NCBI GenBank assembly: GCA_947034885.2 | Contig: OX344750.2 | Coordinates: 9,024,553-9,088,552 of the forward strand | Reading direction: 5' to 3' | Length of the DNA stretch: 64,000 nucleotides | Origin: Thuidium tamariscinum | Taxonomy: Eukaryota > Streptophyta > Bryopsida > Hypnales > Thuidiaceae | Shown here: in pieces, positions 11,118-21,900 of the stretch | Position numbering within the stretch: position 1 is the stretch's first letter | How the letters are laid out: each line of letters starts with the position of its first letter | The notes under the pieces: generated by a model | Database searches by the model: none | Seen by the model: only the letters and a program-made list of their open reading frames with translations | What the model was told of the DNA's origin: nothing | Translations under genes and position numbers: made by a program

Positions 11118-13634
11118 ATATATAATATCACTTTATAGTACAGTAAAAATACTAAATGATTGAAACTTCAAGCAATTACCATTTCCATGAATGCCTTATT
11201 GTAAGATTTATAAAAAATATACTTATAGCCGTTGCATGCAATAAGTGCCTCATTGACTCTCTACCCTACTTCCTTTAATAAATCTTTCAAATTTCTACTA
11301 TAAATTATCTTTAAAAAAATTTGAAATGATTTGTATTTAAATTTTTAATTACAAAGACATTAAAAGTTAAAAGAATCATCTCTTCTATATAATTGAAGTA
11401 AACAATTGTCTTATTAAATAAAAATACAAAATATAATTTTGAAACCAAAATAAGATCCACATACCATTGTCATGAAGCCTCCCCACTGTAAATAACGAAA
11501 ATGCCAAAATGCCAACCAATGCTCCAGGTGATGAAGTGAGTCTTCCGTTATAGCTCCAGATGATAACCACCATGACCGAATTGCAAGATAGTGCACCTCC
11601 ACTTCATCCAAAGTCTTGGATTCTTTGTATTGCTTACATAGTGCAATGTGTTGATGTTGTAATCCTTGCTTGATGTGGTTCCTGGATGTGCTTCTGAAGA
11701 GAATTACTCCAATGTAGTAGGCATGTTCTCTCACGATTCTTCATAATGTCATCTGCTGAACCACTACCATAGACAATGCGAACTGCATTCCAATTGGCCA
11801 TTGCACTATCTGCCATAAATCCTTTAAAATTTGGCTCAGCCACTCTGTGTTTCTCCATTATAGCATTCAGTGACCTCCAGAACTGTACTTGAATCTCTGT
11901 ATCTTCTGATTGCATATCGCACACTGCAATGGTCATGACCTTCTTGTACTGAGAGTCGTACACGGGGCATGCCATGGTGGTCCAGTCCTTCACGCGCTTC
12001 ACGTGGTCGAACATCATGCACGCATTCTATAGATCACCGTTAGGTTGCATGCGCCTTACCAAGTCCATTTCACTTCCAGGCCCTTCAGTGAGCATTTTGA
12101 AGATGTAAACCTTCTCTTTGCCTTGGCCTCGGAAGACACTATCGTGTATGAACTCAAATTTTGATTCCTTCTTCATAGTCATAATGTTGTCAATGACCCC
12201 TCCTTGGTTGTTTGAGCGGAATGAGGAGATAATATTCTGAATACTAGGACTACTTAAAAATTGGAAGCGATCCATGACCTCTTCCATTTCATCTCCTTTC
12301 AATATCTTCTTCTCTCCTTCTTTGTGGTGAAAAAGGTGGTTCGTAAGGAAATCTTTGCTAGCGGATAAAGCTATGGCAGAGTTTGTAGCTGAAGGGGTTT
12401 TGGCAACTTGTTCTGCTATGAGTTCGGTAATTTCTTTTGCAGAATCTCTATACATGCCTTTTGCTACTAGGTGAGAGTGGTTTCCTAGATGAATAGCAGC
12501 CCTAGTCATGTTTGGATTATCACTGTAGTAGTAGTAAATTCTAGCATCACAAGTGCTGAGGCATGTAGGTATTGATTTGCAGACTTTACAAACTAGTATG
12601 CAATCTTTTGGTGGAACGACTCCTACTGCAAAAGGAAGTATTGTAGAACCCATCCATTCTGTTTCATTTTTCCTAGAAGTCCTAGACAAGTACTCGCAGC
12701 TAGGATTTTCACAAATAAGATGGCCAACGCAAGAAGACTTACGGAACTTCAAATTGTCCGAGTTGTGAATGTTTGTTGTCACTAGCTTGCACCACCCATG
12801 TCCGTCGTACCGCTTGTTCGTTCCCTCCAAGTTCTTTGCTGCAGATGAAGAAGAAGAGGCATGGCGTGGCGGTAGTTCAAAGATAGCATCTCCGTTGTAA
12901 GTTGGTGGTAGAAACTCCACTTGGTGGTGCTTCACGATGTTCATATTTTATGCTGACAGTTCATTTCTTAAACGGTGAAGACTAGAAAGTTCCTTCAAGT
13001 ATTTCATTATACTTGATATACTAGGTAGACTAGATTGACAAACTTGTTGTGAGAATATACGTTGTTCAGAAGTGCTAGTGGAGGTGTTTTGTACAGAGTA
13101 CATAAGGTTGGTGTCATTGGATTCTTTCTTTACCAAGGAAGGTTCCATGTCAAGAGTCAAAGAAGGGGATTGGCCTTCTGACTCACTAGAGAGTTCTACA
13201 ATAGTCCCAAACAACTCTACCTTTGTTTCAGCAGACAATTCATTTCGTGCCAATATAGGGAAGCATCCTATAGGGGTAGTAGGATTAGTATTCTCATGTC
13301 CAGAAGGTCTGTTCATTGTAGAATTATCAGACTGGCCACTTGCTATCTCAATGGACGAAGCTAATATAGATAAAGGGAGACCATAAGCCCTATAGTTCCC
13401 TAGACCTAGATACCAACAATGCCCTTCATCAGATAGACATTTTGGAAGCGGGATTGATTGAAGTAATTCACCAAATTTAGAATGGTGCTCTTCTTCAATA
13501 TAGATAGATGACTCTACAAACTTGAAGCGAACATGGAGCAAGTGGCTCAATATAGTAGCATGACCTTCTAGGTCTAAAGGAATGACTAACGGAACCTGAT
13601 GACCATCTACACGAATACTTGCCATGCTACTCAC

Positions 13635-14443
13635 TATCCAATGTAAGATAGAAATAGAGTGAAAATGAATTTACACCCTAAAACCCGGAACCATGTATGG
13701 GTTTATATAGGATTCTCAAGGGTGCACTGATGTGGTAAATGATGGCGGCAAGGATTTTAGGTTTTCAGAGCTAAAATTTCAGTTGACGGCGTTTAGGGTA
13801 ACATGGCTATAAAGCAAAGCAATTATTTCAGAAGTGACCGCCACATTAGAATTAGTGAATATGATGTATGTGGTACAGTCCTATATTATCATTATTGTGG
13901 TGTAGTTAGTTGTAGCGCCTATAATTCTCCATGTACTAATTAGGTTCTTTATTATAGAATTACCTTCTACCTATAGTAGTTTCTAATATTAGATACTCTG
14001 TCATAGGATCTCTACTGTATAGCATGATAATTAGCCTAACGGTTTCTTTGAAACGGTTCTAGAAGATTGCAATGAATGAAGAAATCAGTACTTCTATTGA
14101 CATTGGCGGCGCTGTCTCATCAAATTGCCTTGGGCACTGCCAATTTTCAAATATGTAAAACTGCCGGCGCCGAAATATTGAAGTCATATGACACGCATGA
14201 AGGGCAAAGGCTGCGGGACGCAGAGATGTATATAGGGACCGCCTCCGAGAGATGGATTTAGTGTATTGTCATTCTTCGAGTGCATCTTTTAGTTTCGTAT
14301 GTAGTGGGTTTTGCTCCTTCTTCTATGTATTCATGCTTACAGAACATTCTATTTCACTTTCTATTGTTTCAAAGCAGAATAGAAGTCGTAGGAAACATAG
14401 ATCTTTTCTCTATTCTTCTCGGAAAGCTTTAAGGAAAGCCAAG
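13635..14443. promoter_or_regulatory. Divergent promoter region between the two element gene units
   Basis: A minus-strand TATA box (CTATATAA, plus 13703-13710) lies 80 bp upstream of the transposase ATG at 13625. A plus-strand TATA box (TATATA, 14229-14234) lies about 210 bp upstream of the plus-strand ATG at 14444. The facing arrangement over some 500 bp suggests one shared control region. Confidence 0.6.
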
Positions 14444-16099
14444 ATGACTCGCGCAAAGAAGACTATGTCAAAGAGAGGACGTGGTGGATCAAGTGAGTCT
14501 CAGAGGTCTCATTATACTCAGAGATCTGGAGGTGACCAATTCATGAGTGGTGAAGGCTAGAACGAAGATCCTGTGCAGGAGTACCCAAAGGAAACGCAAG
14601 CCGAGAACGAGGACACGGAGTCGCAAGAAACTTCTAATGTAAGTCTCTTGAATCCATCTGTGAGGTCAATTTCATTCCTTAGAGTTTGAGTTGTTAATAC
14701 AAAATCTATTCAATGCATAGCACATCACTGAAGGCCAACGAAGTGGTCATTGAGAATTTAGTGAGGTAGAGATATTCAACGAGATGCAATAATAGAAACT
14801 AGATAGTGAAGAGCCACTATGGCTGGATGTCCTTTGCTAGGTTTTAGGGTTGGATTGCACATTGTTTCAGTGCCATCTTTGTGAGAAAATCAGGGATATT
14901 TCGTACAAGGAAAAATGGAGAGCAATAGGAATTTAAAATTGTTATTCTTCCAAGGTAGAAGTTGTGAGTGATGCTTTGGTTTCAAGAGAAGTTGAGATAC
15001 TTCGAGATTTTTTACTAAACAAGATCCCATTGTATAGTAAAGTACTTGATTGATTATTGTTTTCTCTAAATTGAGATATTTCACTATCAACACATGGAAA
15101 AGAGTTGTACTTGTCTACGTTTGTAGTTCTAAAGGAAGTTAGAAGCGACGAACCTTTCAAAAAGCTAATACGAATGCACAAAAACAAAAAATACTGTCAT
15201 TATCAATGATTTTTAACCCGGTTCCAGGATCTTCGCGTGTCAGTCTTCACATTCTGGTCATAGTTAGATTAGGTGAAGCTGTAAGTGCTGTTCAAATGAA
15301 AAATAAAACATGAAGAGTGAAACTTGGAACATTTATCAATCAGACTTTAGCAAAATCCTACAAATTCAGAGAAAATGAGCCAAAGTTTGTCTAATTATTT
15401 TATGCTTTGAAGTCGTTCTCCTAGAATTTAGAAATCATTCATCTCACTTGAGATTATTTCTTTGGTTGATCCACCCTCATTGTAGCACTTCAAGATTGAA
15501 ACCAAAATGAGTACTGCTCTATTTTGAGAATCTGGGTAGGGCTCTTATCACACCTGCTTGCAACCGCGCGTCACCAGCACACCTGTCTAGAATCTCGAAG
15601 GTCACTAAAGCGTCAAATACGATAGGTGCCTGACTGCACTAGCTTGTGCCACCATTTGAGCTGCCTAGATTCTTAAAGGTCAACAAAATTGCGGAAAACC
15701 GTAGATGCAGGCAGTTGGCAACTTGCTCGGGGCTACCTGCCCAAATCACTTTTCTGCCTTCATGGCGCTAATCCATGATTACCGATGAGAATTCAGAAAC
15801 GGCGCGCCTTGCACATTTAGTGTACCACTGTGAAACCTGTGGTGCCAATCCGAATGACCGACTTGAAACTCAAACCGCACTATTCATTTTCTCATCTTGC
15901 CTTCGTGAAGCCAACCTTGTGCATTGAGGAGAGTGCAACAAATACCGTTCTGTTGTATCTTTTGAAGTGGGCAAGATTTTGGTGCAGATGGCGAGGATGA
16001 CGCGGAGTAGGGCGAAAGCTCCAGAGGATCCTGACAACACAGAGGCGCAACTTGAGGTACAAAATGCTATGCTGAATTCATGTTTGATTGCAGTAAACA

Positions 16100-16450
16100 A
16101 CTTGAGATTTGGGCCTTGCGGTGGCGCGCGACAGGTCCCCGGACTGATGCTCCCACATGGACGCGCACTGCGCATTATGCTTTGGTTGGGGACGCGCCAC
16201 GCTCGCCACTGGCACTGCATCCAAATCGCGGAGGTTCAACAAGTTTTGAGTCCGCCACGAGGGCTGCAGTCGCGCGCGCCACCTCGCGGGGGCTGCACCA
16301 CACGCGCCACAGTGGCAACACGGTAGCAAATGCGCCGCAGCTTTAGAGTGGCACGACGGTAGCGGACGCGCGCCATGCGCGTGATTGTGAACTATTTCTA
16401 GCTGGCCACCTTCACACAAAGTCATGCCACGCTTTGGGTCGCGCCACGCG
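16100..16450. repeat. GC-rich tract of repeated CGCGCCAC-like words
   Basis: Within the long intron, the words GCGCCAC and CGCGCCACG recur many times in both strands over about 350 bp, sharply GC-richer than its flanks. No convincing open frame accompanies it. Confidence 0.5.
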
Positions 16451-16480
16451 CGACGGACGGGCCCACTGAAATCAGGTAGT

Positions 16481-16928
16481 TGAGAAAAATTTGAGCTCCG
16501 TGGGTACCACGAGGCTCAGCCACTAGAGCAAAACATGGTCTACAAAAACCGTAGTCATTTTTGACTACGGTTCTTTTTGCCACGTTTTTGTGCATGCGAG
16601 CGTAGTGGAGTTTTGCGGGTTTTTGCAATTTCCCACTGAATTTTTTGGAATTTGGGGGCGTGTAATATGTTATTGGAAAGGTATTCAAATTACCTTTCCA
16701 ATAACATATTACAAGCCCCCAAATTCCAAAAAATTCAGTGGGAAATTGCAAAAAACCGCAAAAATCCACTACGCGCGCATGCACAAAAACGTGGCAAAAA
16801 GAACCGTAGTAAAAAATGACTACGGTTTTTTCAGACCATGTTTCGTTATAGTGAGCGCAAAACCAAGTTGGACCCGACTTGGTTTTTCTCTAGGCCTCGT
16901 GGTATTCACGGAGCTCAAATTTTTTTAA
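16481..16928. repeat. Foldback element with nested hairpins
   Basis: The outer arms read TTTGAGCTCCGTGGGTACCACGAGG (left, from about 16490, variants on the right to about 16921). A near-perfect inner foldback spans about 16547-16832 with arms near 140 bp meeting around 16688. The right half also contains AAAACCAAGTTGGACCCGAC, a degenerate copy of the GTCGGATCCGAC palindrome (16859-16886). RNA from it would form a long hairpin. Confidence 0.85.
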
Positions 16929-17428
16929 GTCGTTCACCATGTTCAAAATACCAAGACCGTGTCAGTTGTCCTATTCCATTTTCGGTGAGAATCCACAGTC
17001 ATGGAATCCTAAAAAAGTCTCAAACATCTTCTACGTGAGGGCTTTAGTGTGGAGGATATGAATTAGCTGCCAGTCCAAGTGCAGGTCCAAAACTACCATT
17101 CTGTGATTTCAAATTGTATCGAAAGTGAGAAGCTGATTTTAGTGACTTTGAAGAAATGAGTGAGCCTCATGGGTACCACAAGGCTCACTTTTTTTCTGAA
17201 TCTAAGCATAATGCTCGAGGTCTGCAAGGAGCAAGTCAATTAGAAAGTTCGGATTCAGTTTCAATGTGGAGTTTCGAACACAAACATACTTTCTGAAGCA
17301 GCTCGTGGGGAATGATGCCACGCTTTGGCTGTTGTGTACCTCCGTGATCAAACATTAGCTTTGTGATTATCTAGAGAGGCTAATTTCTCGTTTCATTGCA
17401 AGTACTTGTGAAAATGAGGATTTGTCGT

Positions 17429-17500
17429 GGGTACCACGAGGCACGACGCAAAACCAAGTCGGATCCGACTTGGTTTTACGCTGTGCCTTGTGGCACCCAT
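17429..17500. repeat. Hairpin with perfect 28-bp core palindrome (GTCGGATCCGAC copy 3)
   Basis: The core AAAACCAAGTCGGA plus its complement (17450-17477) is a perfect 28-bp palindrome. Outer arms (TGGGTACCACGAGGCACG / TGTGCCTTGTGGCACCCA) extend the stem to about 36 bp with few mismatches. The left arm starts GGGTACC, as in the neighbouring foldbacks. Confidence 0.9.
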
Positions 17501-17880
17501 GGCACTGACTCTTTTTTTTTTTTTCTTGGAAATTCGTTGTGTTCAATACCTTCATGTTGGACCTCTTCTTGAGTCTTCGTTTACTTCCAGCTTGAAAGAA
17601 TCTTGGTTGAAACTTCAGTTCACTCAAAGTGTGGCCTCAGTGAACTCTCATAGCCAAACCAGGGTCCCCGAGATCCTCAGACGTTGACTCTTTGAGTCCC
17701 TCCGATTTTTCATCTGAAACTCTCAGTACTCGAATTTGAGTCTCTGTGTATCCGAGTAATTCGGCTTTATTTCACATGTGCCCCTGAAAGTATGAAATTT
17801 CAGTGTAAGACAATGAATTTCCTTGGTTGTGGTCTATTATTTTTGGAATTTGTCGATATTTACAGGAAAACATTGATAAG

Positions 17881-17953
17881 TTTGGGTACTACAAGGTGCT
17901 TGGAAAAATTAAGTCGGATCCAACTTGAGTTTCTCATTCACCTTGTAGTACCC
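17881..17953. repeat. Hairpin with core AAGTCGGATCCAACTT (copy 4)
   Basis: Arms GGGTACTACAAGGTG (17884 onward) and CACCTTGTAGTACCC (to 17953) are exact inverted repeats around the core at 17911-17926, which has one substitution in the palindrome. It is a diverged relative of the 17429-17500 hairpin. Confidence 0.85.
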
Positions 17954-18958
17954 AATTATTCTCATCTTTATTGAATTTTTTTATTTGATACTATTCTTGT
18001 ACTCACATTGTTATCTCTTTTTTCAGCCCACTGCTAAAGCTAGAAGCGTTGGAAAGGACAATGATGAATTGAAGCAACAGATTGAATCTCTATCATTGTG
18101 GATAATTATCTTCAAGTAGTGTCTTTATTTGCTAATGATTAACATAAACTGATCCTAAAGACATGATTTAAATGATCAGGAAAATTTATTTTGAATTGAA
18201 ATTAATATTGAGCATTTGGATTAAGGCTTTGTTTCAATTACTTAGAATCATGACTTTGCTATTGAATTTTAAGTTGAAACCTTTGTTTTCCAGGGCGGCC
18301 AAGGACGAGGCAAGCGCCAGAAGGTTTTATTTATAGAGGAAGAGAGTTCTATGAAGCAGACTATCCCTGATATGGACGTTGGTGGACCATCCAAGCCTCA
18401 AAAGTAGCCACAGCCAGGGGTTTCCATTTCACTTGATCAAAGTGATGCAAACCAAAATTTGGTGAGTTTTAAAGACGTCATGAATGCTGCGGAATATGCC
18501 GTTGACGCATTTGAAACGACTGTACTTAGTGGGACTAGGGGCGATGGCTCATGGTTCTCATCTTTTAGCTCTGAGGAGGAGTATCCCTCTGATTTAGAGC
18601 TCTCAAACTTTAGCAGTGTAGAGTTCTTCGATTTGTATACAGGGGAAAGTGTGGTGAACTTGGACTTGTTTCAATCCAATGAAATCATCATCCTCAGCTC
18701 TGAATTTGATGAGGATGATGAAGTTCAAATCATAGACTAGGTGGAGTTTTATTCTCAAAAACACCATATACCAGGCCGGGCTTTATCTTTATTCAAGCTA
18801 CTTTATTTTTGTAGATGTAATTGACCATCCAATTGCAAGTACTATTTTCCACTTCAAGTAAACTATTTTGTTTGTTGTTCCATTTTTTTCATTGCAATTC
18901 ATATTGTTCTTGTTTTCAATGAACATTCCATTTATTAAACTTGGAATTGTTCTTCTAG

Positions 18959-21900
18959 ATGGACATCTCCCCAGCCAAAACCATGGAAGTAGAAATAATA
19001 TTTGAAACGCCATCCTCACAAAACCAGAGACAACCAGAGATTGAAGGAGAAGGAGAAGGAGAGGATAGAGAGGAAGACATGGAGATTGTTATTCAAGACC
19101 GTGAGGAGGAGAAGGTGATGTCAGAGGAAGAACTCCGGCATATTCAAAAAGGTGATGTTGTGAAGCTTTTGGGACAACTTCGGATGAAGCCCGAAGAGGT
19201 ATTTCGAATGCATATACCATTGTACAGACTTATGGCAATGCCAATGGTCAAACCTGCATTGGCATCTGACATCGCAAAGCTTGAACAAGAGTTTGTAGCT
19301 GGAGGGTATCAAGATGGAGCTGTGGTATTCTATGTGTCAGCTACAAACGAAGATGGAAACACTGAAGAGTTCATGCAACAGGAGATGGACAGTTGGGACC
19401 CCATTTGGAAGGAGAAGAATGAAGTCTTCAAACAGAAGTTTGAGTCAAAGCCAGAGCTTCAATTCTTGAAGAACTTGAAGCTCTTCATTTGCGATGGGAA
19501 CCACAGACGAGTTGCTTGGATGAATTACATTTCCAAGCACTCAAAGGAGCACTACAGTGTCGACTCTATCATGTTGGATACGAAAGGGCAGAATGAACTT
19601 GTCATGCAAGTCATGCACGACGTAAACAAGTAAGTTCTTTCTTTCATATTGTTTTTATTTTTCAAAAAAATATTCAATTTGAATGTTGTACTTTCTTGGA
19701 GGTAGTTTAGATCTTCGGCTTATATTGCATTGAATGTCTTTCAGGTCTGTAGAAGACTCCCACTTGAAGATGAACTTGGTACACACCTTGTACCAAATTC
19801 AGAAGTACAGAATGCTACCCATTGCAAAGTTTGCAGCTTTATTGAGGCCTGCAGAGAGGAAGAGGTGCCTTGAGCACAAGGTGACCAAAAAATGGTATTC
19901 AATACAACCCGAGGTCTTCACATCCTTCATCTTCCGAGTAAGCTCTTTCAACTTGTTTTTGATAAATATATTTTTGTTTTAGATAATCATCAATGCTCAT
20001 ATTAACTTCAATTCTATCTAGGTTTCTTGTGCAGCAAGAAATTTCACAAGCTGCAGATGCGGCAGTAAGAAGGTACATGGAGGCCACACAAGAGGCTAAC
20101 AGTATACCACTAGAGGCAGCCGAAGCAATGAGGTTGGGAGCAAGGAAACGAACAAAGGCGGCCATGGTGAAGATGTTCAAATTGCTAGCAGTGGCCAACT
20201 CAGCAAACGGAGTGGACTTCCTTAAAGAGGTACAATTCAATAATTAGTCTCCAACTTCACTTAAATTGTTCAAAGGACAATTCAAATCCATATTGAAAAA
20301 CTAACTGAAATCTTTTTGTAGGTGGAAAAGCATTGGGGCAATTACGAGGTGCCTGAAATGACTTTGGAGAAGCTCTAGTTGGTCGCCACCTGCAAGATGA
20401 CTGCAAAGCACAAGACAAAGATACTTCAATGGTGGAGCTCTTCCATTCTTTCACGCGAATCAAGGAAGTTGCCACCTAAACCGGTCTCCGAAAATCTACT
20501 TCCTCAATTTCTGGTGAAGTGTACTTGGTACGCTGGGGTAAGTGTTCAATATCTTTTCAAGAGTGCTTTTGATATTAGGGGAATTCTAGATCCTCTATGA
20601 TGCCTTTAAAATGGCATCAGTTGGGGTCCTTCATTGAATTTGAAGGTGTACTTGTCAAAGATCCACCCTAATATTTTCCCGTAATTTTCATGTATTTTGA
20701 CACTGCGATTTTTCTGAAGGTACATGATTTTAATTATATAATTGGACTTTAGGTACTACTTGTCATTTGAATTATAGTACCATAATGGGTTTTTCTTGCT
20801 AGCGACAAACAATAAGCAATTAAGTAGTAATGGTTCATGAGTTTCTCAACTTATTAGTGAGAATTTATTTTCTTAAATATTATAGGTACTTTATATTCTA
20901 GAAGTTTGCTCAATCTAATTCCTTTCATTGAATAATAAATCACTTGGTAGTTGTTTTCAATAAAATATTTGGTACTACAAGTGAACTTTTTGACTGTATC
21001 CCATATTTTAGATAGAAGATGCTGTAGTGGAGTTCTTCGACAAAATTGTAAAGGAAGACAACCTTTCCATCGACTACAACACAAAACCAGAACCAAAGCG
21101 ACTATAAGAGTACGTAGAAGGATGGAGGCAGAAGATTTCGGAACATGGCTTCATGAATTACTTCAAGGGCCAGAAGTACTTCAAGAAGGGCCAAACTTTT
21201 TCATCTCACAAAGGCTCTAACGCTGTGGTGCGTAGAGTCCTTTATCGGTATGTCATTTTCTGTACTACTTGGAATTTTGTATCATCATTGTATACTTTGT
21301 AATTATAGAAAATCTATAGCATCTTCTACTTCATTATAAATCTTGAATTTGTATTATCTTGGCTATTTTTCCACCCTTCAATGGATTGTAATTTACAACT
21401 TCCATGTTATATTTTTCTCATACTCTTTCATTTTGAGATTGAACAGTGCTCCATATAACTCATTATGATTGAATTACAGGTACTTCAAGTTAGAGCTTGA
21501 AGCAAAGGGGGCCATTGCAAAACTGGACCTCCCTCAATTCCTTCCACGCTTCCTTGACCGCAACTCGCCTTCATGCATGTTCAGCCCACATCAATTGCGC
21601 ACCTACACTACTGCTCATCTCTCTGGCGCGGGTTGGTACTTTGACTGCACACTGGAGTTCACTCATAATTCGGAGGTTGAGCTCAGGGCATCATTGGAGG
21701 GCAAGGGGATAGTAGATTTGGAGGCTGTTGACGAGTTCATCGGCATGGACAATGATGCTAGAAGGAGGGCCATCAACAAGAGGGGTGCAGTGGACCGAAA
21801 GAAAGAAGTGAAGAATCAACTCATCGTGGAGGCCAAGGAGAAAAAGCAGGCGGAGAAATCAGCAAAGAAGGCGGAGAAAGAGGCCGAGAAGGTGGAGAAA

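Larger units (their letters stand above)
9415..13625 (-). pseudogene. MULE-like transposase with SWIM zinc finger, interrupted by stops and frameshifts
   Basis: The start chosen is ATG 13625, just downstream of a minus-strand TATA box (13710-13703). Segments in order: a 225-residue N-terminal extension (ends at TAA 12950-12948); a Cys/His-rich region resembling WRKY/GCM-type zinc fingers of MULE transposases (CKLVTT, CVGHLICENPSCEYLS, CKVCKS); TAG 12029-12027; a core with FKGFMADSAMANWNAVR and RERTCLLHW, typical of MULE-type DDE transposases; a one-base frameshift near 11690; an intron 11464-10804 (ATG|GTATGT ... TAG|GGT, phase 0); a 350-residue segment; a second frame change near 9765; and a C-terminal SWIM finger (CTCPDF ... 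CKHLYYL) ending at 9415. The product would bind element ends and catalyse cut-and-paste transposition. Both in-frame stops suit a glutamine codon that lost its C. It is divergent from the ParB/methylase unit and likely shares its promoter region. Confidence 0.78.
14444..18740 (+). pseudogene. Plus-strand leader gene: basic N-terminus, acidic C-terminus, long intron, uncertain model
   Basis: Exon 1 (14444-14638) begins MTRAKKTMSKRGRGG, has a TAG at 14558-14560 and ends AAT|GTAAGT, phase 0. A likely exon starts at 18027 (TTTTTTCAG acceptor; PTAKARSVGKDNDELKQQ), but its donor is unclear. The last exon starts after TTTTCCAG near 18294 (GGQGRGKRQKVLFIEEE), has a TAG at 18403-18405, and either splices at 18461|GTGAGT to the ATG at 18959 or reads on to an acidic Asp/Glu/Ser-rich end that stops at 18740. 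Another possible exon is 15989-16056 (MARMTRSRAKAPEDP). No domain is recognised. It may be the 5' part of the ParB/methylase transcript or a separate small charged protein. Confidence 0.4.

Noticed and set aside
16080-16425. Arg/Ala-rich frames in the GC-rich intron tract
   Set aside because: Open on both strands only because of the CGCGCCAC word repeats; no start, splice or domain support.
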